64,000 bases of DNA from Candidatus Rokuibacteriota bacterium. GTDB taxonomy: Bacteria; Methylomirabilota; Methylomirabilia; Rokubacteriales; CSP1-6. The position numbers were made by a program, and so were the translations under genes. Below the pieces are notes generated by a model, which saw only the letters and a list, made by a program, of their open reading frames with translations, ran no database searches and had not been told where the DNA came from. Where the stretch lies: assembly GCA_003220535.1 (NCBI GenBank), contig QHSU01000058.1:1-64000 (forward strand). The letters are read 5' to 3'. Below are positions 37,653-45,161 of this stretch, piece by piece (the first letter of the stretch is position 1; every line of letters starts with the position of its first letter).

Positions 37653-39022
37653 CGGTCGAGCTCCCCCCCGATCATGTTCACCGAGCCGAACGTCGGGATC
37701 AGGTCGGCCACCATCTCGCCCCGGATCATCTGGGGGAGCGCCGCCACCGGCGGCAGACACGGCGGCCGGCACCGGACCCGATACGGACGGTCGGAGCCGT
37801 CGGAGACGACGTAAAACCCGAGCTCGCCGTTCGCGCCCTCGACCGCGACGTAGGCCTCGCCCAGCGGCGGCCGGATGCCGTAGCCCTCCATGATCAGCAT
37901 GAAGTGGTTCATCAGCCCCTCGATCGAGCCGTAGGCGGTCTCCTTCGGGGGAAGGACGACGCGCTTGTCCGCCACGTTGACGCGGCGGTGGGCCGTCCGC
38001 TGCTGGCCCTCGAGGTTCGGCGAGAGCGTGATCGGCACGAGGAGCAGCCCCTCGGTCTTCCCCTGCTTGCCCTGGTCGATGTACGCGGCCGGGTCGATGG
38101 GGCGCCCCTCGAAGTCCACGTTGATGGGACCGCCCGGGATGGTGGCGAGCGCCTGCTCGACGATGCGCATGGACTGCTCCATCTCGGCCATGCGCACGAG
38201 ATAGCGTGCGTAGTTGTCGCCGTCTTTCTGCGTCGGGATCTCGAACTCCAGACGATCGTAGACGTAGTAGGGCTGGGCGCGACGGACGTCGTAGGGGACT
38301 CCGACGGCCCGCAGCAGCGGTCCGGTGATCGCGTAGCCGATCGTCTCTTCGCGGGAGAGCGCGCCGACGCCCACCATGCGGTCCATGAAGATGCGGTTGC
38401 CGGTCAGCAGCCGGTGCACCTCGTCGAGGACTTCGCGCGTCTGCTTCAGGGCCTTGACCGTTTTCTCTGCAAAGCCGTCGGGCAAGTCGGCCTTGACGCC
38501 GCCCACCCGGCCGTACGAGATCGTGAGGCGCGCGCCCGTCACGTCCTCGACCAGCTCCCACAGGAACTCGCGGGCCTTGATCATATAGAGGAAGACGGTG
38601 AACGCGCCGAGCTCCATGGCCGAGGCGCCGACGCAGGTGAGGTGGTCGCAGATCCGCGAAATCTCTGACATGATCACGCGGATGTACTTGCACCGCTCGG
38701 TGACGTCGACGCCGAGGAGCTTCTCGACGGCGGACGCGTACCCGAAGTTGTTGATCAGCGGCGACACGTAGTTGAGCCGGTCGGTGAACGGGATCGCGTT
38801 GTTCCAGCCGCCCTGCTCGCAGTCCTTCTCGAACGCCCGGTGCAGGTAGCCGATCTCGACGTCGGCGTCGACGATGACCTCGCCGTCGAGCTCCGCCAGG
38901 ATCCGGATGATCCCGTGCATCGCCGGGTGGGCCGGACCGACGCCGACGTGCAGGTTCTGGGGGCCGCTGCCGGTGCCGCTCCCCTCGCCGAGCATGAACT
39001 CGCGCCGCGTCGTCTCCGCCAT
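37649..39022 (-). CDS. nuoD: NADH-quinone oxidoreductase subunit D
   Basis: 49-kDa-type subunit that lines the quinone site. The 457-residue product has GPAHPAMHG near residue 29, IGYLHRAFEKDCE, RICDHLTCVGASAMELG and the C-terminal PTFGSVNMIGGELDR. The His and Tyr of the quinone pocket region (HPAMHG; a later Tyr) appear conserved. It is separate from nuoC, not fused. A 9-base gap separates it from nuoC. Confidence 0.96.
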   Translation of the reverse strand: MAETTRREFMLGEGSGTGSGPQNLHVGVGPAHPAMHGIIRILAELDGEVIVDADVEIGYLHRAFEKDCEQGGWNNAIPFTDRLNYVSPLINNFGYASAVEKLLGVDVTERCKYIRVIMSEISRICDHLTCVGASAMELGAFTVFLYMIKAREFLWELVEDVTGARLTISYGRVGGVKADLPDGFAEKTVKALKQTREVLDEVHRLLTGNRIFMDRMVGVGALSREETIGYAITGPLLRAVGVPYDVRRAQPYYVYDRLEFEIPTQKDGDNYARYLVRMAEMEQSMRIVEQALATIPGGPINVDFEGRPIDPAAYIDQGKQGKTEGLLLVPITLSPNLEGQQRTAHRRVNVADKRVVLPPKETAYGSIEGLMNHFMLIMEGYGIRPPLGEAYVAVEGANGELGFYVVSDGSDRPYRVRCRPPCLPPVAALPQMIRGEMVADLIPTFGSVNMIGGELDR

Positions 39023-39031
39023 CGCTCCGTC

Positions 39032-39520
39032 CTAGCTCGCCGGCCCGATCAGCGGCTGGCGCCGGTTGATCGGATAGTCCTTCCGCAGCGGGTGGCCCAC
39101 GAACTCCTCGTACATGAGGAGCCGGCGCAGATCCGGATGCCCCTCGAAGCGCACTCCGAACATGTCCCACGTCTCGCGCTCGAGCCAGTTCGCGATGGGC
39201 CAGAGGGCCACGGCGCTCGGGACGCTGGCATCGTCCTCGTCCACCCGCACCTTCAGCCGCAGCCGATGGTTGTGGGTGATCGAGTAGAGGTGGTAGACGA
39301 CCTCGAAGCGCGGGCCGTCCTCGCGGCCCGGGTACTTCAGATAGTCGACGGCCGTGAGGTCGATGAGGACATCGAACGCCAGCGCCGCGTCGTCGCGGCA
39401 GTGGGCGAGCACGGCGAGCAGGGCGTCCCGCGCCACGATCGCGGTGTGGTCGTCGTGATGGTCGTGCGTCTCGACGATGGCGTCGCCGAACCGCCGCTGG
39501 AGCTCGGCGAGGATCGTCAC
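39032..39520 (-). CDS. nuoC: NADH-quinone oxidoreductase subunit C
   Basis: 30-kDa-type subunit of the peripheral arm. The 162-residue product has the signature ERETWDMFGVRFEGHPDLRR and the terminal LRKDYPI. A His/Asp-rich patch (THDHHDDH) near residue 18 is unusual. It lies between nuoB (4-base gap) and nuoD. Confidence 0.95.
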   Translation of the reverse strand: MTILAELQRRFGDAIVETHDHHDDHTAIVARDALLAVLAHCRDDAALAFDVLIDLTAVDYLKYPGREDGPRFEVVYHLYSITHNHRLRLKVRVDEDDASVPSAVALWPIANWLERETWDMFGVRFEGHPDLRRLLMYEEFVGHPLRKDYPINRRQPLIGPAS

Positions 39521-39524
39521 GCGC

Positions 39525-39983
39525 TCAATACCTCTGGGCCTGAGCGGTGATCTTGTCCTGCAGCTTCATGAGCCCGTCGATCACCGACTCGGGACGAGGC
39601 GGGCAGCCCGGGATGTAGATGTCGACCGGAATGATCGTGTCGATGCCCATGACCGTGGCGTAGTTGTCGTAGAAGCCGCCGGTGCACGTGCACACGCCGA
39701 AGGCGACGACCCACTTCGGCTCGGTCATCTGGTCGTAGACACGCTTGAGGACCGGCGCCATCTTGTGGCTGATCGTCCCGACGACGAAGAGGACGTCGGC
39801 CTGCCGGGGCGAGAAGCGCGGCAGCCCGGCGCCGAATCGGTCGATGTCGTAGTGCGAGCACGCCGTCGCCATGTACTCCATCCCGCAGCACGCCGTCACG
39901 AACGGATACTGGAAGATCGAGTACTTCCGCGCCCACCCGATGGCCTCGTCGAGCTTGCCGGTGAAGAAGCTGCCTACTCCCAT
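39525..39983 (-). CDS. nuoB: NADH-quinone oxidoreductase subunit B
   Basis: Carries cluster N2, the final electron donor to quinone. The 152-residue product has the tandem cysteines in TACCGMEYMA and the other ligands in VCTCTGGFYDN and YIPGCPPRPE. ATG 39983 is chosen; the longer frame to 40202 is nuoA read out of frame. It overlaps the nuoA end by 10 bases. Confidence 0.95.
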   Translation of the reverse strand: MGVGSFFTGKLDEAIGWARKYSIFQYPFVTACCGMEYMATACSHYDIDRFGAGLPRFSPRQADVLFVVGTISHKMAPVLKRVYDQMTEPKWVVAFGVCTCTGGFYDNYATVMGIDTIIPVDIYIPGCPPRPESVIDGLMKLQDKITAQAQRY

Positions 39984-40324
39984 TCGAGGCCCCCCTTGCG
40001 CCAGATGTACGCGAACCCGAGCATCAGGACGCCGAGGAAGACGAGCATCTCGACGAAGCCGAACCAACCGAGCTTTCGGTAGAGCATCGCCCACGGCCAG
40101 ATGAACATGAGCTCGATGTCGACGATGATGAAGAAGATCGCGACCGTGGAGAACTTGATGGCGAAGCGCCCTTCGGCGACCGCGATCGGGTCCTTGCCGC
40201 ACTCGAAGGGCTCGGCCTTCACCGGCGTGAGCCGGCGGGGCGCGATCAGCTTCGGGATGAACAGGAGCGCGCCGGCCACCAGAGCGGCGAACGCGAACAC
40301 CATGAGCATCGGCGCGTAGGTCAT
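39974..40324 (-). CDS. nuoA: NADH-quinone oxidoreductase subunit A
   Basis: Small membrane subunit of complex I. The 116-residue product has three helices and the conserved loop KAEPFECGKDPI (Cys in the Q-site loop) followed by FAIKFSTVAIFFIIVDIE. ATG 40324 overlaps the lipA stop by 4 bases, so nuoA is translationally coupled to lipA. Confidence 0.94.
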   Translation of the reverse strand: MTYAPMLMVFAFAALVAGALLFIPKLIAPRRLTPVKAEPFECGKDPIAVAEGRFAIKFSTVAIFFIIVDIELMFIWPWAMLYRKLGWFGFVEMLVFLGVLMLGFAYIWRKGGLEWE

Positions 40325-41250
40325 GGGAAAGAGTGCGGGGCTCCGGAGCTGTCCTCGGTCGCGTCGGCCTGGCGCTTGGCGTGATACGAGCTGCGGACGA
40401 GCGGCCCCGACTCGACGTGGTAGAAGCCGAGCCTGCGTCCGATCTCCGCCAGCTCGGCGAACTCGTCGGGGTGGTAGTACTTCTCGACCGGCAGGTGGCG
40501 CGCCGAGGGTCGCAGGTACTGGCCGAGCGTCAAGATCGCGATGTGTACCTCGCGCAGGTCGTGCATCGTGGCGACGAGCTCGTCCCGCGTCTCGCCGAGT
40601 CCCAGGATGATCCCCGACTTCGTCGGCAGCACCGGGGCCACCGCCCGCGCGTGGCGGAAGAGCGCGAGCGTCCGCTCGTAGCGCCCGCCGTGCCGCGCGA
40701 CCTTGTACAGGCGCGGGACCGTCTCGGTGTTGTGGTTCAGGATGCCCGGGCCGGCGGCGATCACCGCCTCGAGCGAGGCTTCGCTCCCCTGGAAATCGGG
40801 GATCAGCGCCTCGACCCGGCAACGCGGCGCGTGCCGCCGCACGGCGCGGACGGTGGCCGCCCAGTGGGCCGCGCCCCCGTCGGCCAGATCGTCGCGGTTC
40901 ACCGATGTGATCACCACGTACTCGAGGCCGAGGTTGCCGACGGCTCGGCCGATACGCTCGGGCTCCTCGCGGTCCTCCCAGACGGGCTTGCCGTGCGTCA
41001 CGGCGCAATAGCCGCAGTTGCGCGTGCACACGTCGCCCAGAATCATGAAGGTCGCGGTGGCCTCTTCCCAGCACTCCCCGATGTTGGGGCAGTGCGCCTC
41101 CTCGCAGACCGTGTGGAGGTTCCACTCGCGCAGGCGCCCTTTGAGACGCATGTAGTTCGGCCCACCGGGCGCGCGCACCTTGAGCCACGCCGGCTTTCGG
41201 TCCAGCTGCGGAAGACTGTCGGGCTGGATCACCGGAAGTGAGTGCATCAT
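40321..41250 (-). CDS. lipA: Lipoyl synthase
   Basis: Radical SAM enzyme inserting two sulfurs into octanoyl groups on E2 and GcvH proteins. It contains the auxiliary cluster motif CEEAHCPNIGEC, the radical SAM motif CTRNCGYC and the C-terminal serine in RSSYHA. Start codon is uncertain: ATG 41250 (309 residues) or the next ATG fits the usual length, and ATG 41283 or a start at 41397 would add residues. A CATAAT box overlaps 41283, which favours the shorter forms. No lipB is visible. It heads the nuoA-K/pdh run, whose E2 it would modify. Confidence 0.93.
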   Translation of the reverse strand: MMHSLPVIQPDSLPQLDRKPAWLKVRAPGGPNYMRLKGRLREWNLHTVCEEAHCPNIGECWEEATATFMILGDVCTRNCGYCAVTHGKPVWEDREEPERIGRAVGNLGLEYVVITSVNRDDLADGGAAHWAATVRAVRRHAPRCRVEALIPDFQGSEASLEAVIAAGPGILNHNTETVPRLYKVARHGGRYERTLALFRHARAVAPVLPTKSGIILGLGETRDELVATMHDLREVHIAILTLGQYLRPSARHLPVEKYYHPDEFAELAEIGRRLGFYHVESGPLVRSSYHAKRQADATEDSSGAPHSFP

Positions 41251-41281
41251 GGGCAGCCGTTCAGTTCGTGCCAACCGGGTC

Positions 41282-41297
41282 ATTATGCCATAGGCAT
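41282..41297 (-). promoter_or_regulatory. CATAAT box and ATGCC-ATA-GGCAT palindrome upstream of lipA
   Basis: On the minus strand CATAAT (41282-41287) is a 5/6 match to a -10 box, and ATGCC/GGCAT (41285-41297) forms a perfect 5-bp palindrome around 3 bases that overlaps it. No good -35 sits at 17-18 bases. A repressor or activator site over the promoter of the lipA-nuo-pdh run is possible; support is limited. Confidence 0.25.
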
Positions 41298-41465
41298 CTT
41301 GGTCGGGAAGTCGCTGGACCGGCGGGACGACCGAGGATCTGCCGACACACTCGGCCACGGCGGTGACGGGGCCGCGTGCGAACGTCGGATTCTTCACGGG
41401 AGGAGTGGATCTGGTGCCGAAGGGGGATCAGGCCGGTCGAGTGCCGCCGAACGCTGCCGTTTCCG

Positions 41466-41537
41466 TCAGGTGCTTTCTATCGCAGAGTGACCGCGGCCAG
41501 CTCGGCTCGTCGTCATGCCTCGTGTTCTCAGTGTCAT
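41466..41537 (-). CDS. Possible 23-residue protein with a strong ribosome binding site
   Basis: ATG 41537 is preceded by AAAGGAGA at about 7 bases spacing, the best Shine-Dalgarno sequence in this stretch. The product is MTLRTRGMTTSRAGRGHSAIEST: basic, no membrane helix, no known family. It could be the intact start of a decayed gene, because the stop comes soon after a good initiation site. Confidence 0.3.
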   Translation of the reverse strand: MTLRTRGMTTSRAGRGHSAIEST

Positions 41538-41854
41538 GTTGCGTCTCCTTTCATGAAGAGCAGCTGATTCCCTCGAAGCAGCCTGGAGAAGAAAGCATCA
41601 AGGCTCGTGACCGCGCGTGCGGTTTCGATCCCCTCTCGCCCGTTCAAGCGCCGCGTTCGGTTCCCGTGACCTCTTCGTCGCTCGGTTCACGACGGCTCAA
41701 TGACTGGTCCTCGAGCGTCCGAGCCCGGATGCGATCCGAAGGCCGTCACAGGCATGCTTCCCCTGTGGACGCTCTGGCCCTCGGGCTTTCGGCACGGCTC
41801 AGGCTTGGCGGATCTTGTCGCTCTCCCGAATGACGAGCGCCCCAACCGCACGCG

Positions 41855-41944
41855 TCAGGCGCGCGCCTCTCGGAGCTGGAGGCCGAGAATCACCAAACCA
41901 GCGATCCCGAGGACGAGACAGACGACGATCAGCAGGGCCAGCAT
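41855..41944 (-). CDS. Possible 29-residue single-helix membrane peptide
   Basis: The frame encodes MLALLIVVCLVLGIAGLVILG followed by LQLREARA, one clean membrane helix with a charged C-terminal end. A TATGAT box lies about 15 bases upstream, but no Shine-Dalgarno sequence is present. Size and shape resemble small membrane proteins found in many bacteria; by chance such frames also occur, so confidence is low. Confidence 0.3.
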   Translation of the reverse strand: MLALLIVVCLVLGIAGLVILGLQLREARA

Positions 41945-42114
41945 GATTTGGGTCGTTGATCATACCCCATCGCACGCGCCCGGGCGGGGCGAGGCCGATC
42001 ATGCGTAGATCGCGGCAATCATCGGCGCCCTCCAGGCCTAGCCATCGGCGCGGCCTATCCGTTTCCAGTGAGTGCGCGAGACGTGACGATGGAACATACT
42101 CGGCGACAATTCCG

Positions 42115-42543
42115 ATGAGTCGACCGAGCCCTGCACTTTTCACGATCCTCGTCATCGACGACGATCCGGGGGTCCTCGACCTGGTGACCGATCTGCTCGC
42201 AACGCAAGGTCATCGGGGCCTCGTGGCGGCGAGTGGCGAAGACGGGCTGGCGATAACGCGGACGGTCCGCCCCGATCTGATTCTGGTCGACTACCATATG
42301 CCCGTGATGAACGGTCTGGAGGTGGTCCAGCGGCTGAAGGCCGATGCGGAGACGCGGCGGATCCCGGTGGTCGCCCTCACCGCCGGGCCGGCCGAGGATG
42401 CGAACGAGCTCAGTCGGGCTGGATGCGTCGCCTTTATCCCGAAGCCCTTCGAGGCGAGAGAGTTTCTTCGCCTCGTCGCCGAGATCCTGAACGAAACGGT
42501 TGGGAGAAGCCGGCGCAGCAACGATTCGCCTGCCGGCCCCTGA
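42115..42543 (+). CDS. Stand-alone response-regulator receiver protein (CheY-like)
   Basis: The 142-residue product is a single receiver domain: acidic pair in VIDDDPG (about residues 15-17), phosphoacceptor Asp in ILVDYHMPVMNG, Thr in VALTAGPA and Lys in FIPKPFEAREF. No output domain follows, only a short Ser/Arg-rich tail. No histidine kinase is nearby, so it is an orphan. ATG 42115 is chosen as the start of MSRPSPALFTILVIDDDP; the longer frame to 41956 has random-looking sequence. It has no clear ribosome binding site. Confidence 0.88.
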   Translation: MSRPSPALFTILVIDDDPGVLDLVTDLLATQGHRGLVAASGEDGLAITRTVRPDLILVDYHMPVMNGLEVVQRLKADAETRRIPVVALTAGPAEDANELSRAGCVAFIPKPFEAREFLRLVAEILNETVGRSRRSNDSPAGP

Positions 42544-42720
42544 TCACTCACGACCGGCCGGCTCCGCGATCCGGTTGATCACCGCCCCCGCGAGCACGCC
42601 ATCCCAGACGCGATCGCCGTCGACGTCGCTCTCCAGGTCGCCGCAGCGGCGGTGCTCGAGGTAGAGGCGTCGAGGGCGGAAGCGACCGTGGTGGCCGCGG
42701 GGCGCGGCACCGGAGGGCTC
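42544..42720 (-). pseudogene. Remnant of a small protein gene
   Basis: The minus strand ends with a protein-like stretch, RRLYLEHRRCGDLESDVDGD followed by RVWDGVLAGAVINRI and a TGA at 42544. I see no start codon in frame within a sensible distance: the frame is open upstream only through the next gene in the wrong frame. It resembles the end of a small cysteine-containing protein. It may have lost its start by frameshift, or be chance. Confidence 0.3.
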
Positions 42721-43024
42721 ACGCTTTCCTGAGCGGCTCGATCTCGACGAGCAGTTCGCCGCATCGATCTCGGCTAAGCACGATCCGCTTGTGGGGCTGA
42801 CCGCGCATCGTCTCGGCGACACGATTCGTTCTCAGCATACGCATCACGGTGTGCCCCTTGAAGTCATTCAAGATGGGGCGGCAGATTTCGAGCTGGCGCT
42901 CGACATCCTCCTCGATCACGGGGAACACGGGTGCGACGGTGATGGCATAGTCCCGGGGCGGGAGCACCTGGGCGGTTGGGAATGCCGCCTTGAGGTATTC
43001 GATGATCTCTTGGTGCTCTACCAT
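42719..43024 (-). CDS. Hypothetical protein, 101 residues
   Basis: Unrecognised. ATG 43024 is preceded by AAGGAGG at about 8 bases, so initiation looks real. The product has normal amino-acid balance: MVEHQEIIEYLKAAFPTAQV at the N-terminus, a mixed alpha/beta pattern, KGHTVMRMLRTNRVAETMRG in the middle and a strand-like end (KRIVLSRDRCGELLVEIEPL). No membrane helix or signal peptide, one cysteine. A coding-like fragment ends across its start codon. Probably a real accessory gene of unknown function. Confidence 0.6.
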   Translation of the reverse strand: MVEHQEIIEYLKAAFPTAQVLPPRDYAITVAPVFPVIEEDVERQLEICRPILNDFKGHTVMRMLRTNRVAETMRGQPHKRIVLSRDRCGELLVEIEPLRKA

Positions 43025-43095
43025 CGTTGGCCCTCCTTCCCCAGCCGCGCGAGGACGAGCTCCTTCACGACAGTCGAGCTGAGCCAGTCGTGCAC
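43018..43095 (-). CDS. Short coding-like frame overlapping the start of the 101-residue gene
   Basis: From a GTG at 43095 the frame reads MHDWLSSTVVKELVLARLGK and ends EGQRW just inside the next gene (TAG at 43018). The same frame is open about 12 codons further upstream (FDALEYKNV) without a start. The composition is protein-like, so this may be the 3' end of a truncated gene or a coupled small frame. It also supplies the Shine-Dalgarno sequence of the downstream gene. Confidence 0.3.
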   Translation of the reverse strand: MHDWLSSTVVKELVLARLGKEGQRW

Positions 43096-43167
43096 GTTCT
43101 TGTATTCAAGGGCGTCGAACGAGGTCGGTCGGAGTTAGCGCCGAAAGATCAGACGGTTGCGGAATCT

Positions 43168-43252
<85 letters not shown>

Positions 43253-43271
43253 GCGAGGCCGAAGTATAACG

Positions 43272-44132
43272 CTATCGTGCGCGACTGACAATTCGCCCGA
43301 CGCTCTGGCGGAGCCGCGGGTCGAGCGCGTCCCGAATCCCCTCACCCACGAGGTTGTACGAGAGCACCGTGACGAGGATCGCGAGGCCGGGATAGACCGA
43401 CAGCCACCAGCCGATCTCGATCGCGTCCTTGCCCTCGTTCAGGATATTGCCCCACGTCGCGTGCGGCGGCTGGACGCCGAGCCCGAGGAAGGAGAGCCCC
43501 GACTCGGTGAGGATCGCGGCGGGGATGCCGAGCGTCATCGCCACGAGGACCGGCCCCATGGCGTTCGGCAAGATGTGACGCCAGATGATCCGGAACACGC
43601 TCGCGCCGATCGACTGCGACCAGAGCACGAACTCGCGTTCCTTCAACGACAGGAACTCGGCGCGGACGAGACGGGCGACGCTCATCCAGCCGGTGAGCCC
43701 GATCACCGCCATGATCGTCCAGATCGACGGGCGCAGAAAGGCGAGCACCGCGAGGAGCAGGAAGAAGCGCGGGAAGACCAGCATCAGGTCGACGAGCCGC
43801 ATCACCATCGCGTCGATCGTTCCCCCGTGGTAGCCGGCCAGCGATCCGAGGACGATGCCGATCAGCGTGGCGATTCCGACCGACACGAAGCCGACCGCCA
43901 GCGAGACGCGCGAACCGTAGAGCATGCGCGAGAGGACGTCGCGACCGAGCTGATCGGTCCCGAGCGGGTGGGGCTTGGACGGCCCGTCGAGGATCTTCTT
44001 GACGTCGGGACGGTTCGGATCCCACGGCGAGAGCACGGGCGCCAGGAGGGCCAGCACGGCGAGGCAGACGACGATGACACCGCCGATCAGCGCGAGCCGG
44101 TTCCGACGGAACGCCCGCCAGAAGGCCTTCAC
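43272..44132 (-). CDS. Oligopeptide/dipeptide-type ABC permease, DppC family
   Basis: Inner-membrane permease subunit. The 286-residue product has the N-terminal OppC-like segment with LLAPVLSPWDPN, HPLGTDQLGRDVLSRMLYGSR, six helices and the EAA-type loop (REFVLWSQSIGASVFRIIWRHILPN, given in part: GASVFRIIWRHILPN) that contacts the ATPase. It forms a heterodimer with the DppB-like protein encoded upstream. No ATP-binding subunit follows; the next gene is a tRNA. Substrate could be peptides, nickel or sugars. Confidence 0.92.
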   Translation of the reverse strand: MKAFWRAFRRNRLALIGGVIVVCLAVLALLAPVLSPWDPNRPDVKKILDGPSKPHPLGTDQLGRDVLSRMLYGSRVSLAVGFVSVGIATLIGIVLGSLAGYHGGTIDAMVMRLVDLMLVFPRFFLLLAVLAFLRPSIWTIMAVIGLTGWMSVARLVRAEFLSLKEREFVLWSQSIGASVFRIIWRHILPNAMGPVLVAMTLGIPAAILTESGLSFLGLGVQPPHATWGNILNEGKDAIEIGWWLSVYPGLAILVTVLSYNLVGEGIRDALDPRLRQSVGRIVSRAR

Positions 44133-44136
44133 GCGC

Positions 44137-45132
44137 TCACCGGCGCCCCCGGCGCGCGGCCACGCGAATCCGCGGATCGACCAGGCTGTAGGTGAGGTCC
44201 GCGATCAGGTTGGCGACCAGCGTGAGCGACGCCACGATGACGAGGTTCCCCATGATCACGGGGTAGTCGCGCTCGAACACCGCCTGGACCATGAGCTGTC
44301 CCATGCCCGGGATGGCGAAGATCGACTCCACGATCACGCTGCCGCCGATCAGGCCCGGCAGCGAGAGCCCGAGCACGGTCACGATGGGGAGCAGCGCGTT
44401 GCGCAGCGCATGCTTGGCGATCACCATGCGCTCGGGCAGCCCCTTGGCCCGCGCGGACTGGATGTAGTCCTGCCGGATGACCTCCAGCATCGACTGCCGC
44501 ATGTAGCGGGAGAAGCCGGCGAGCCCGCCGAAGGTCGCAACCAGGATCGGCAGAGCCAGGTGCGCGACGAAATCCCACTGCTGCTGCCAGAAAGAGAGGT
44601 ACTCCCACGTGGGCGACCGGAGGCCCGAGATCGGGAGCCACCCGAGCTGGACCCCGAACAGGATCATCAGCATGAGCGCCAGCCAGAAGTCGGGCGTCGC
44701 GAAGCCCACGAACACGAAGATCGTCGTGACCTTGTCGAACCTCGAGTACTGACGCGTCGCCGACAGGACACCGATCGGGATCGCGAGCACGACGATGACC
44801 ATCATCTCGACGATGTTGAGCAGCAGCGTGACCGGCAGCCGCTCGCCGATCTTCTGGAGCACCGGCCGCGCGTCCGGCGAGAACGAGCGCCCGAAGTCGA
44901 GGCGGACGAGCCGGGTCAGCCAGCTCCAGTACTGGACGTGCAGCGGCTTGTCGAGCCCGTAGATCTCCTTCAGCCGCTCGCGAAGCTCCCGGTCCGACTG
45001 GGTGCTGGTCTCACCCATCTGGTTCTCGACCGGCTCGCCGGGCGCCAGATGGATCACGAGGAACGAGACGAAGGTGATTCCAATCAAGAGCGGGATGGCG
45101 AGGACGAGCCGCCGCAGCGCGTAGCCGAGCAT
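44137..45132 (-). CDS. Oligopeptide/dipeptide-type ABC permease, DppB family
   Basis: Partner permease. The 331-residue product starts MLGYALRRLVLAIPLLIGITF, typical of DppB/OppB, and contains LPIVTVLGLSLPGLIGGSVIVE and the EAA loop with SARAKGLPERMVIAKHALRNA. Six membrane helices are visible. It lies between the binding-protein gene (29-base gap) and the DppC-type gene (4-base gap). Confidence 0.92.
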   Translation of the reverse strand: MLGYALRRLVLAIPLLIGITFVSFLVIHLAPGEPVENQMGETSTQSDRELRERLKEIYGLDKPLHVQYWSWLTRLVRLDFGRSFSPDARPVLQKIGERLPVTLLLNIVEMMVIVVLAIPIGVLSATRQYSRFDKVTTIFVFVGFATPDFWLALMLMILFGVQLGWLPISGLRSPTWEYLSFWQQQWDFVAHLALPILVATFGGLAGFSRYMRQSMLEVIRQDYIQSARAKGLPERMVIAKHALRNALLPIVTVLGLSLPGLIGGSVIVESIFAIPGMGQLMVQAVFERDYPVIMGNLVIVASLTLVANLIADLTYSLVDPRIRVAARRGRR

Positions 45133-45161
45133 GGCGCGCTATTCTATCGCGGCGGGCAGAT

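Larger units (their letters stand above)
41298..42114. other. Long region without a convincing gene
   Basis: Over 800 bases separate lipA from the response regulator gene. Frames on both strands look like random GC-rich translation (Ser/Arg-rich, no recognisable motif). The only features I can name are two very short frames, at 41466-41537 and 41855-41944 on the minus strand. No tRNA, terminator or repeat array is visible. It may be a decayed gene or an accessory insertion. Confidence 0.5.

Noticed and set aside
37059..39170. nuoE as a 703-residue fusion
   Set aside because: The extra sequence is nuoD in another frame. The GTG overlapping the nuoD stop gives a normal NuoE.
41605..41660. tRNA-like T-arm (GGTTTCGATCCC) in the gene-poor stretch
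   Set aside because: The arm does not pair properly and no acceptor or anticodon arm can be folded around it.
41363..41833. 156-codon plus-strand frame in the gene-poor stretch
   Set aside because: Ser/Arg-rich, no ribosome binding site, no recognisable domain, and base composition by codon position looks random.
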